This document shows, piece after piece, positions 33,815 through 41,251 of a stretch of 64,000 bases of DNA. The position numbers were made by a program, and so were the translations under genes. The notes under the pieces were generated by a model. It was not told the origin of the DNA. It saw only the letters and a list, made by a program, of their open reading frames with translations, and ran no database searches. Location of the stretch: positions 124,001-188,000 of the forward strand of contig NZ_RYYV01000003.1 of the NCBI RefSeq assembly GCF_003977665.1. The letters run 5' to 3'. The stretch is from Dyella choica. Its GTDB lineage: Bacteria; Pseudomonadota; Gammaproteobacteria; Xanthomonadales; Rhodanobacteraceae. How positions within the stretch are numbered: the stretch's first letter is position 1; every line of letters starts with the position of its first letter.

Positions 33815-34582
33815 CTAGTCAAAGTGTCGGGCGATAGCGACTTTCAACGCGGCGAGCGTGCGCTGTAGTTCATCCATAGGAAGCGGTGCATAGCCTCTTG
33901 CCGCCAGTTCCAGCTGATCTGCCAGCTGGGCCGCCCGATCGGCATGCAGCGCCAACGCTGCGCCCTTCGCGCGATGCGCAAAGTGCACCATGTTGGCGAT
34001 GTCCTGCTTTGCCAGGGCTCGCTCATACTCCTGGACGTCCATGTCGATACAGGCACGGCGCCATGAGGGTGGAAGGGGTTCATCCGGCGCTTGGCCGACA
34101 GGAGGCGGCAAGTCGAGCCACCGTGCGAGGGTGGCGTACAGTTCCTCGGGGCGAAGGGGCCTGCGCAGAACACCATCCAGGCGGCTATCCAAGATGCGTC
34201 GCCAGCTTTCGCCACCTTGCCCTACGACGGCAACGAGGGGAATGTGGGCGCGCCTTGCAAGATTGGCTACAGCGACACGCAGCACGGCTAGGTAGACGGC
34301 TGCGTCCGGCCCCTCCAGGGCCATCAGGATTACGTCGGGTGCCTTGAAATCGATGGCATTCAAGGCCGTTAGGCTGTCAGGCACGGGCAGCGCGTCCAGG
34401 CCAAGTGACTTGAGTTCGCCAGTGAAAGCGCTACGCGTTTCAGGATCATTCGCTACCACCAGGATGTGCGCTGGCTTCCGAGGACGCGCGTGGTACGACG
34501 CGGGAGGTTCTCTCACTGCCAAACGCTTAAACCGCGCCCCTTTGCAGGACGCGTAAGCGATGAGTTTGGGCGATGCGTTCAT
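33815..34582 (-). CDS. pseudo-receiver plus HPt phosphotransfer protein
   Basis: A 255-residue protein in which a receiver-like domain (about 40-160; HILVVANDPETRSAF start) is followed by an HPt domain. The HPt site HRAKGAAL has the phosphorylatable His203. In the receiver the usual phospho-Asp is replaced by Ala88 (VILMALEG) and the conserved 'KP' lysine by Arg (RRPLRPEEL), so it should not take phosphate. The layout resembles the C-terminal half of a hybrid BvgS-type kinase without the kinase. The start is at 34582 with GGAG 9 bases upstream. It probably relays to the LuxR-type regulator next door, which is inference. Confidence 0.78.
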   Translation of the reverse strand: MNASPKLIAYASCKGARFKRLAVREPPASYHARPRKPAHILVVANDPETRSAFTGELKSLGLDALPVPDSLTALNAIDFKAPDVILMALEGPDAAVYLAVLRVAVANLARRAHIPLVAVVGQGGESWRRILDSRLDGVLRRPLRPEELYATLARWLDLPPPVGQAPDEPLPPSWRRACIDMDVQEYERALAKQDIANMVHFAHRAKGAALALHADRAAQLADQLELAARGYAPLPMDELQRTLAALKVAIARHFD

Positions 34583-34632
34583 CACGAGTGCTCCAAGGTG
34601 GTTGCGCCGTACGTGGCGTGCAGCGCGTCCAG

Positions 34633-35007
34633 CTAGCGGCTGGGTTGAACGGTTGGGGCTGCAAGAGGACGGGACCGGTGCTGTTGCTGGGGGCGAACCC
34701 ATGGGCGGATCTCGGCGTGGCAGCCGCTATGTAGGCTGCGAAGACATAGCCGTGCTGTGGCGGCTGCCATGGAGGTCGTGATGAGAGCAGCCAAGTGGTT
34801 GCCCATGCTGATGAGGAAGTAATCCAGCGTGAGGACTTGCGCAGCGAGGCCAATTAGGATGGCATCGGAGGCGATGGCAGTGTGTTTAGACAGAGGCAGC
34901 GCGTGCGATTGAGGGCCAAGCTGTCTGACGTGCTGTTCCTCCGCCTTGTGAAATTCGTCCGATGGCTGGAAAGCGGCGCGCTTCGTATTTGTCCTTGTTA
35001 GGTTCAT
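34633..35007 (-). CDS. hypothetical protein with central hydrophobic segments
   Basis: A 124-residue frame whose N-terminal 45 residues are polar. Two hydrophobic stretches follow (about 48-66 and 70-88), then an Arg/Pro/Gln-rich tail. GGAG sits 5 bases before the ATG, and the gene reads in the direction of the HPt gene 50 bases downstream. It is divergent from the Xre regulator across a palindromic operator. No family recognised; it could be a membrane-linked partner of the phosphorelay or a spurious frame. Confidence 0.42.
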   Translation of the reverse strand: MNLTRTNTKRAAFQPSDEFHKAEEQHVRQLGPQSHALPLSKHTAIASDAILIGLAAQVLTLDYFLISMGNHLAALITTSMAAATARLCLRSLHSGCHAEIRPWVRPQQQHRSRPLAAPTVQPSR

Positions 35008-35038
35008 AGCAACTCCATGCCTTGAGTACACATGTAAA

Positions 35039-35072
35039 ATACCTCATGTATTTGTACAAGTACATAGGGTAT
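35039..35072. promoter_or_regulatory. inverted-repeat operator between divergent genes
   Basis: ATACCTCATGTA (35039-35050) and TACATAGGGTAT (35061-35072) are inverted repeats (10 of 12 pairs). An inner perfect palindrome TGTAC-AA-GTACA lies at 35053-35064. Further CATGTA/GTACA half-sites lie at 35025-35036. The position, 50 bases before the Xre-family gene and 32 bases before the divergent gene, fits autoregulation of both. Confidence 0.6.
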
Positions 35073-35122
35073 CTCATCTTCTTGTTTAGCGTCGCTTCAG
35101 ACCATCGAGCGAGCTGATATCT

Positions 35123-35422
35123 ATGCCCAAGGGAAAGAGCATTTATGAGCCTGAATACCCTGATTTTCTCCAACTTTTGGTTGAGACCAGAAAAGCAGGA
35201 GGCCTGACCCAGGTTCAACTGGCGGCCAAGTCAGGTCTATCTCAGCAATACATCTCAGCCGTTGAGCGGGGAGGGATTAGGCTCGATACCTTGCAACTTC
35301 GCAGGTGGTTGCACGCTTGCGGTTCGGATTTGAAGGTGTTCAGTGCGGAGTTGGAGCGACGGCTGGCGGTGAGAGAAGGGAAGGCGGAAGGCGCAAAGTC
35401 AGGGCGCACAAAGAAAGGCTAG
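35123..35422 (+). CDS. Xre-family helix-turn-helix regulator
   Basis: A 99-residue DNA-binding protein. The HTH_3 domain (about 15-72) includes LTQVQLAAKSGLSQQYISAVERG, with the standard helix 2-turn-helix 3 pattern, and is followed by a Lys/Arg/Glu-rich tail. The form is like HipB-type or restriction-control regulators, but no HipA or toxin gene follows. It probably binds the palindrome upstream of its own gene. Confidence 0.85.
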   Translation: MPKGKSIYEPEYPDFLQLLVETRKAGGLTQVQLAAKSGLSQQYISAVERGGIRLDTLQLRRWLHACGSDLKVFSAELERRLAVREGKAEGAKSGRTKKG

Positions 35423-35733
35423 AACCAAAGCTCAAAAGGATAGAAATGCGGCAATGCTACTGGCTAATGCGGCGGAGCGCGAACAGTTATACGAATAGCG
35501 AGCGCGCAGATTTTAGAGTCGAAGGACGTTAGCTTCAAACGCAGCGATTGCTAGTTCGTTGATGCAAATGGTGGAGCTATAGCCTAGTATCTCGTTCAAG
35601 GCGTACGCCTCTGGAATAGCTTAATTCCAAGTAAAATCTATGGGATCCTTCGTTATGAATGAGGACTTTATCTACCTCGATTCGAGGGCTATGCATTGAG
35701 AATGCCGCCTGTGGGGAGGCTACTGGTATCGCC
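35423..35733. other. 311-base region without a supported gene
   Basis: AT-richer sequence between the Xre gene and a doubtful small frame. Only short frames are present, none with a ribosome site or protein-like composition. I see no repeat or hairpin of note. Confidence 0.45.
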
Positions 35734-35967
35734 ATGGATTTGGTTATGATTATGTGGTGGCCCGGTAAGCAGCCATTCGAGTTCAATGCCAAAGAGTTAG
35801 TCATTCATCTCAATGCCCAGTTGCCGGCTCGTGGCTACAGCGAAGATGCGCTTATGCGCAACTACGAAGATATCAAAAGCTTTTTCACCGTGTTGCCTGA
35901 TGGCAAATGGGCACCTAGTCCTACGTACTTCAGTATGTCCAATGGCAATCCAGGCTCAGTTAGCTAG
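35734..35967 (+). CDS. possible small hypothetical protein
   Basis: A 77-residue frame with protein-like composition (FEFNAKELVIHLNAQL...DIKSFFTVLPDGKWAPSP). The ATG at 35734 has GGGGAGG about 13 bases upstream, rather far. It may be a complete small gene or a remnant of a longer one. No family recognised. Confidence 0.35.
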   Translation: MDLVMIMWWPGKQPFEFNAKELVIHLNAQLPARGYSEDALMRNYEDIKSFFTVLPDGKWAPSPTYFSMSNGNPGSVS

Positions 35968-36038
35968 TCGAACATAATAGTTCATCCAAGGCGGGCGGCT
36001 TTGCCGCTTAACTCCAGCGTTATCCATGAGGTATTCCA

Positions 36039-36290
36039 ATGCTGTCTGCTCCAGATGCCCGTGCCGCAACAGATCAACGCCTAGTGATCGCAATGCACTT
36101 TGGCGACCAAGCCGCCGCATATATCTACAATCATCTCGCTGCTGACATCTTGGCAGAAGCCAATAGCGGAGGGGATGCATTAATTCGACAAGGAATGACC
36201 AAAGAATTAAAAAACGCGGTCTTGGACGCATTAATCTACCTTGGCTACACCGCATCTCTAAAGGGTGATGATCTGCATGTATCATGGTGA
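36039..36290 (+). CDS. small hypothetical protein
   Basis: An 83-residue cytosolic, mostly helical protein of neutral composition (LVIAMHFGDQAAAYIYNHLAADILAEA...LKNAVLDALIYLGY). The ATG is preceded by GAGG at suitable spacing. No family recognised. It is convergent with the PD-(D/E)XK-like gene and lies in the accessory region. Confidence 0.5.
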   Translation: MLSAPDARAATDQRLVIAMHFGDQAAAYIYNHLAADILAEANSGGDALIRQGMTKELKNAVLDALIYLGYTASLKGDDLHVSW

Positions 36291-36428
36291 CGAAACCTGC
36301 CGTTTGGCGCTCTCTCGCATCCGCTTGGCGATAGTTCGGAGGGGCAGGTCGCATGGGGGCGGCGACGTCCCCCGGTTTTGAGTAGCACAATGATTTGGAG
36401 TCCAATCCCCCAATGCGAATTGATGCAT

Positions 36429-37901
36429 CTAGAGGCCAAACAGCTCGCCGGTGGCCGGAGGTGGTGGAGTGGCCAACTGGGAAATGCGAGATAGCAGATT
36501 CAGATATCTGACCTCAGGGTCTACCGGCACGTGCAGGTTCGTGTCGATCTCAAGTTGCAGATCTTCCTTCGCCATGAGAACGACTCCCTTCTGGGCAAGC
36601 TCTTTTTCCTGAGCCGCAATTTGCGCGCGCTCGGCTTGACAGACTAGGACGGAGAGCACCTGCACGCTGGGGTTGTCCGTAGACAGCTCTTTGATGAGCA
36701 TCTCTCTGCGGTGAACCAGCTTCCCCACCTTGGCGGGTACGTCCGACACCCTCAACGTGCACTCGACTAGAGCAAATCGGCCACTAGGGGCCATGACCAA
36801 AATGTCCGACGAGTCAGTTTCCAACTGGACGGCAGGATTGAAACCCATCATGTAAAGCAGTGAAGCGACGGCAAGTTCGAACTTGTCAGGATTTGAGTCG
36901 TCAAGCAGGTAGTGCCGAACTCTCTTTAGCTTGCTGTCAAACAGCCTTGTGGCCATATAGCGCTGGTTTTGCGACCTGATTGGGTCGGTCACCCAGTAAC
37001 GCCGCACGTACTGATTTCCAAGGGAAAGCATAATTTGTGCGGCATCTACTCCTGGCATTTCGATCACCGCCGTTCCAAGTTTTGTGCCGTTTTCTGCAGG
37101 CTCCCATTTGAGGAGATCGGCTACCTGCAGACGCGTGCTCACTCCACGGTAAGGTGAAGCTCTAAGCCCAACGTGGATCGAATCAGGCGCTAGTGTGGGA
37201 TGCGCCACAATGGCTACTTGTATCTTTCCTTCCTCGACCTTTGTGTTATCGATGGAGATTCCAACGGGAGCAAAGATGTTGATGCGGAGACGCGAAGTCG
37301 AGCCGTCGTCCGAAAAATCATCTTTCATTTCCAAGTAGTAAAGCAAATCCTCAAGACCGTCGAACGGTGGGGATGTCATCCGTAGGTCGTTGTCTAGCTG
37401 TTGCCATTCGGATGCGTCGGGACGGTCGTGGGAAACAGGCGACTGTATCAACAGGCCGGCATGTAAGACTTGCCATTCGCTGCCCTTGTTTGACCGGTAG
37501 TAGTTCCTTTGGCCTTGCCTAAACTTTAGCAGCTTGCCGAATACAGCAAGCACGCCGTTGTACGCCTCTTGAAGAATGGCGTTTGCGACGGCGAAGGCGA
37601 CATTGTGTTGGCGCAGTTGCCCAAACCAAAAATTGCCAATCTCAATCTGGAAGTTGAAGTCAGATGACGGGGGGAATGGAAACGGACCGACCACCACCTG
37701 CGCAGCTAAAATTTCATATTCACCATTCGATGATTTGCGTGCGGCAAACCTGATGTCGATGTCGCACGGGTTGGTAATCCATTCGGAAGCGTCATCTGCG
37801 AAGGAAAGCAACGGGTCGCTACGTCGAGTTTGGTCCATATATGCGGCCATCTTGTGTGCGTAGTAGGGGCGTTCTTTGTCGTTGAGAATGTGATGGAGCA
37901 T
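36429..37901 (-). CDS. large hypothetical protein with C-terminal PD-(D/E)XK-like domain
   Basis: A 490-residue protein of unknown function. Residues 336-385 look like a restriction-endonuclease fold core: Glu342 in FELAVASLLYMMGF, Asp366 in SSDILVM, and Glu380-x-Thr382 (LVECT) in place of the usual ExK. The preceding 310 residues are a unique beta-rich region. The first 20 residues of the frame are not part of the protein proper. They match the C-terminal end of an SRAP (YedK-type) protein, so a true start at 37850 or 37838 is more likely, though neither has a clear ribosome site. A defence or DNA-processing role is inference from the fold. Confidence 0.68.
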   Translation of the reverse strand: MLHHILNDKERPYYAHKMAAYMDQTRRSDPLLSFADDASEWITNPCDIDIRFAARKSSNGEYEILAAQVVVGPFPFPPSSDFNFQIEIGNFWFGQLRQHNVAFAVANAILQEAYNGVLAVFGKLLKFRQGQRNYYRSNKGSEWQVLHAGLLIQSPVSHDRPDASEWQQLDNDLRMTSPPFDGLEDLLYYLEMKDDFSDDGSTSRLRINIFAPVGISIDNTKVEEGKIQVAIVAHPTLAPDSIHVGLRASPYRGVSTRLQVADLLKWEPAENGTKLGTAVIEMPGVDAAQIMLSLGNQYVRRYWVTDPIRSQNQRYMATRLFDSKLKRVRHYLLDDSNPDKFELAVASLLYMMGFNPAVQLETDSSDILVMAPSGRFALVECTLRVSDVPAKVGKLVHRREMLIKELSTDNPSVQVLSVLVCQAERAQIAAQEKELAQKGVVLMAKEDLQLEIDTNLHVPVDPEVRYLNLLSRISQLATPPPPATGELFGL

Positions 37902-38129
37902 CGCGAGGTTAGCGGGGTCGGGGTTGAGCCAAGCGTCAATATATTCCGGTTTGATCGGGATGATGCACTGATCATGGCCCGCTTAGGCAACTTCAGGGGG
38001 GGGCGGTTGATCTGTGATCGCGGCAAAGGAAAGCAGCTCTTCGCCCGGACCTTCCCAGCGCAACCACAGGCAAGCGATGTACATCTCTTGCGCTGGTTGT
38101 GGACCAAACGCGAGAACGAGGTTTCCCAT
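37842..38129 (-). pseudogene. SRAP (SOS response-associated peptidase, YedK/HMCES-type) C-terminal remnant
   Basis: Reading minus from 38129, the frame gives MGNLVLAFGPQ, MYIACLWLRWEGPGEELLSF, AAITDQPPPPEVA and then a TAA stop at 37985-37983. Without interruption it continues as AGHDQCIIPIKPEYIDAWLN and ILNDKERPYYAHKMAA. This order follows the C-terminal half of an SRAP-domain family that shields abasic sites in single-stranded DNA. The N-terminal catalytic Cys2 region is absent, since a stop lies shortly upstream. So the gene is both truncated and broken by a nonsense codon. Its tail is fused in frame to the start of the PD-(D/E)XK-like gene. Confidence 0.65.
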
Positions 38130-38477
38130 TCGTCGAGCAAGACTTTGTCGCGCTCCGACGCTGACTCTGTTCCCTGCATATCCATGACCCTACTGGGTCA
38201 CCTGCTTAGGGCTCAGATTGGCGCGGCTGCGCGCCAGTGCGGAGCGCGGTCTCAGGGTGGAGTGGCGGCAGGGATTCGCCCACGGGGCAGGTCGTGGTCT
38301 CAGAAAGGCCGTGGATCGCTGCTTCAACGCTGAGGCACCCGCCCAGCTAGACCATCGTGGGCGTGGGGGCATGAAGATGGCAATAGATTGCAGATTGATG
38401 CAGGCCCACTGGCTGACGGCGGGACCTTTTGCCGCAAATTCGCCACACATGGACTGCGAAATCGTGCCATCCAAAGC
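38130..38477. other. about 350-base region next to tRNA-Thr without a gene
   Basis: Only overlapping short frames are present, with no ribosome site and no recognised product. No integrase remnant and no copy of the tRNA 3' end was seen. Confidence 0.4.
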
Positions 38478-38520
38478 AAAACAGCGCGCTACGCCGCGGC
38501 GTATAACGCGCTGTTTTTTA
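38478..38520. terminator. hairpin terminator beside tRNA-Thr
   Basis: ACAGCGCG (38481-38488) pairs with CGCGCTGT (38507-38514), enclosing a second palindrome ACGCCGCGGCGT. A-run and T-run lie on the two sides. It is placed just after the 3' end of the minus-strand tRNA-Thr. Confidence 0.75.
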
Positions 38521-38530
38521 TTGAAAAAAC

Positions 38531-38606
38531 TGGTGCCGGAAATAGGAATCGAACCTACGACCTACGCATTACGAATGCGCCGCTCTACCAACTGAGCTAT
38601 TCCGGC
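38531..38606 (-). tRNA. tRNA-Thr (anticodon CGT)
   Basis: The reverse strand gives a 76-nt cloverleaf. The acceptor is GCCGGAA/TTCCGGC followed by encoded ACCA. The D-arm is AGCTCAGTTGGTAGAGC, the anticodon loop TTCGTAA (anticodon CGT), and the T-arm contains GTTCGATTC. It marks the right end of the accessory region. Confidence 0.97.
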
Positions 38607-38754
38607 GGAGCCGCATAGTCTAAGCAGGTGCCTCGCGGTCTGCAAGCTCCGGCGAACAGGTCGGAATCGGACTGCCGTTCGGGGTGATGCCCGACTGACG
38701 TGGGGCGTGCCGCGGGGCGAGAGTGCTGCCAGGTTCAACCGGGAAGGGACTTCG

Positions 38755-39267
38755 ATGCTGCTGCCTTCATATCCGCGAGGCGTCACGCTGATCGAAGTGC
38801 TGGTTGCCGTGCTGGTCTTCAGCCTTGGGCTGATCGGAGCAGCGGCCTTGATGGCGATGGCCGCACGGGCTGACCACGCGGCGTACTTGCGCACTCAGGT
38901 GACGTTTCTGGCGCAGAACATGGCCGAGCGCATGCGGGCCAATCCCATTGGAGTTTGGAGCGGCGACTACAACGGGGTGTATCCGGACGGCAGCCGGCAG
39001 GATTGCGCCGCAGGCTGCACGCCCAGGCAACTGGCCCTGTACGACCGGCAGCGTTGGAACGGCCAGCTCAAGGTCTTTCTGCCGCCGGGCGCGGAGGCGG
39101 GCATCCAATGCGACTACGGCGGCGTTTCGCATGCCCCGACCCACGACCAAATCCTGCTGCGACCGCCCTATGGCGGCGACTGCTCGATGACCATCACCTG
39201 GGTGGAGCGAGATTCGCTGAAGGCGAAAGCTTTGCCGCAGAGCTTCGCCTGGGAGTTCCAGCCGTGA
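38755..39267 (+). CDS. pilV: type IV pilus modification protein PilV
   Basis: A 170-residue minor pilin. The type III signal peptide is cleaved by prepilin peptidase at Gly9/Val10 (YPRG^VTLIEVLVAVLVFSLG), with the conserved Glu at +5. The hydrophobic helix is followed by a globular domain with four cysteines (CAAGC, QCDYGG, DCSM). The start ATG at 38755 has GGAAGGG about 8 bases upstream. It is the first gene of the pilV-W-X-Y1-E operon. The fimT/gspH-type pilin often found before pilV is absent, as tRNA-Thr comes directly before it. Confidence 0.92.
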   Translation: MLLPSYPRGVTLIEVLVAVLVFSLGLIGAAALMAMAARADHAAYLRTQVTFLAQNMAERMRANPIGVWSGDYNGVYPDGSRQDCAAGCTPRQLALYDRQRWNGQLKVFLPPGAEAGIQCDYGGVSHAPTHDQILLRPPYGGDCSMTITWVERDSLKAKALPQSFAWEFQP

Positions 39268-40616
39268 AGCGGGGATGCTACGGGCTTTCCCTGGTCGAGC
39301 TGATGATCGCTATGGTGCTCGGCCTGCTGGTGAGTGCGGGTATCGTGGCAGTGTTTGCATCGACCTCGAACACTCACCTGGCGCAGGAGCAGCTAGCGCT
39401 ACTCCAGGAAGAAGGTCGTTTCGCGATCACGCAGATCAGCAACGATCTGGCCATGGCGGGAGCCCAGTACTGCACCGGCACGGGTGGAATGGCGTACCAA
39501 AGCGCTGCGGGTCCTTATCTGGACGGGCTGCGCGCGCCGACTGTCTATGCCCGCGATGCCGATTTGCTCATGCAGGCCCTGAGCGACGTCACCACGCCAT
39601 GGGGCGGTGCCTATCCAGCTGAACCGCGCGAGCCTTATTCCCTGCCTTCCTTCCTGGCGATGCGTGGATACGACTGCACGGCAAGCCGCTGCTCACCGGT
39701 GGATCCGAGCGACAAGCGCAATCGGGAGGGTTTCAATATTCCCGCCATGGGCAAGGGCGTTGACAGTCGCGTGATAGGTGCCTCGGTACTTACAGTGCGC
39801 TACCTGAAGCCTGCAGGCGGCTGGGCGATAAACCTCGAGGAAGATGGAGCGCAAGGCAGCACGTTGCTGGGTAATGCGGATGGCTCGGTGACGGTGCGAT
39901 TGCATCCGTTGCCCGGCGAACCGAAAGCGAGCGATGTAAAGAAAGATGCCCCGCTGGTGATGCTGGCCGATTGTTTCAGCGCGCAGATCTTTGCGGTGAG
40001 GGGGATGGGCAGCAGCCAGCTCGTTTCCACCGGCAACAACTTCACGCAACCGCATGTGTTCCAGAACATGGCTGTGCCAAGGTTGTTCAGCCTCAGTCGC
40101 GACCTGCAAACCGTGACGTATTTTTTGAAGGTGGTGGATAACGGAGATGGCATGGGGCACGCCACGGGCGCGTTAGTGCGGCGAGTCAATGGCGGTGACA
40201 AGGCGCGGGGCGGCACCGGCGAGGAAATTGCGCGCGGCGTGGAGCGGCTGGATTTCAAATATGGCGTGCAGGGGGCGGATGGCACGGTCCGCTACTACAC
40301 CGCCGAGCAAGTGGACAACAGTACGCGTAGTGATTGCCCTGCGTTGCCATTGCCGATGGCCGGCGGCAACGATCGCGGTTGCCTGTGGCGATCGGTTGGC
40401 CTGATCGAAATCGATCTGCTGATGTCGGGGCAAAACCCGCTGTACTCGCTTACGCCGGGTGAATTGGCCTACAGCTACGCATCGGATGGAATAGCGGCGC
40501 CCGCATCGCCAGTGGCGAATGGCCGAAAAGTAACGCCGGCGCAGCAAGGGTTTCCGTTGCAAGTGCTGCGGCGGGAGTTCACGGCAGTGGTTGCCGTGCG
40601 CAATGCCAATCCTTGA
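39264..40616 (+). CDS. pilW: type IV pilus assembly protein PilW
   Basis: A 450-residue minor pilin of the initiation complex. The start is GTG at 39264, overlapping the pilV stop by 4 bases. The prepilin cleavage site is YG^LSLVELMIAMVLGLLVS (Gly7/Leu8, Glu at +5). The N-terminal helix is followed by a large globular domain typical of PilW, with a conserved TVTYFLKVV-like strand and a C-terminal RREFTAVVAVRN end. A longer frame from 38955 only reads through pilV. It acts with PilV, PilX and PilY1 to prime pilus assembly in the periplasm. Confidence 0.92.
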   Translation: MKRGCYGLSLVELMIAMVLGLLVSAGIVAVFASTSNTHLAQEQLALLQEEGRFAITQISNDLAMAGAQYCTGTGGMAYQSAAGPYLDGLRAPTVYARDADLLMQALSDVTTPWGGAYPAEPREPYSLPSFLAMRGYDCTASRCSPVDPSDKRNREGFNIPAMGKGVDSRVIGASVLTVRYLKPAGGWAINLEEDGAQGSTLLGNADGSVTVRLHPLPGEPKASDVKKDAPLVMLADCFSAQIFAVRGMGSSQLVSTGNNFTQPHVFQNMAVPRLFSLSRDLQTVTYFLKVVDNGDGMGHATGALVRRVNGGDKARGGTGEEIARGVERLDFKYGVQGADGTVRYYTAEQVDNSTRSDCPALPLPMAGGNDRGCLWRSVGLIEIDLLMSGQNPLYSLTPGELAYSYASDGIAAPASPVANGRKVTPAQQGFPLQVLRREFTAVVAVRNANP

Positions 40617-40630
40617 AGGAGGTTGCGAGA

Positions 40631-41251
40631 ATGCGAGCACATCAAGCTGGTTTTGCCTTGCTGATGGCACTCATTTTTCTTCTGCTGCTGAGCATGCTTG
40701 CCATCGACGCCTCGCGGCACTCTCTGCTGCAGGAGCGCATGGCCGGCAGCCTGCGCAACGCACAGCAAGCAAGAATGAGCGCGGAAACGGCGTTGCGCGG
40801 CGTGGAATACAAACTTTGGTCGATGGCCGGGCAGGCGGGCACTCGTCTGCATTGCGCGCAAGCCAGCATCCCGGCCGACGATGGTTGCGTAATTTACAAT
40901 CCCGATACCTCGCTCTATGCACCGGGCGGTGTCGTCGCACGATTCCAGTTTTCGCCGGGTTGGCTGTCCGGTGTTGGCGTCGAGTATCTAGGGCCGGGCC
41001 ACCGCGGTTACACCAGCAACGCCGGGCAACCTACCGCGGCACTGGCAAAAAATCCGGTCTACATCATCGAAGACCTTGGCGGCGAACGCCCGCCAGGTGT
41101 CGGCGGCTTGCACGAGTCCGGCAACACCGGTCCAGGCCATGACGGGCAGATCGACATCCACCTCTATCGCATCACCGTGCGCGCGACTGGCGGCAGCGCC
41201 AATGCGTTGAGCGTGGTGCAGAGTACGTTCAATGCGCCGGTCCCGCCTTGA
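40631..41251 (+). CDS. pilX: type IV pilus minor pilin PilX
   Basis: A 206-residue minor pilin. The N-terminal motif AG^FALLMALIFLLLLSMLAI has Met rather than Glu at +5, which is common in PilX. The start ATG at 40631 follows GAAGGAGG at good spacing; an upstream in-frame ATG at 40613 overlaps pilW and lacks a site. The region around SLLQERMAGSLRNAQQARMSAETALRGVE is a PilX hallmark. The gene overlaps the pilY1 start by 20 bases. Confidence 0.9.
   Translation: MRAHQAGFALLMALIFLLLLSMLAIDASRHSLLQERMAGSLRNAQQARMSAETALRGVEYKLWSMAGQAGTRLHCAQASIPADDGCVIYNPDTSLYAPGGVVARFQFSPGWLSGVGVEYLGPGHRGYTSNAGQPTAALAKNPVYIIEDLGGERPPGVGGLHESGNTGPGHDGQIDIHLYRITVRATGGSANALSVVQSTFNAPVPP

Noticed and set aside
33069-38606. 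Whole region as an integrated element at tRNA-Thr
   Set aside because: I found no integrase, no duplicated tRNA 3' end and no phage or conjugation genes. It is variable, but integration cannot be supported from the sequence.
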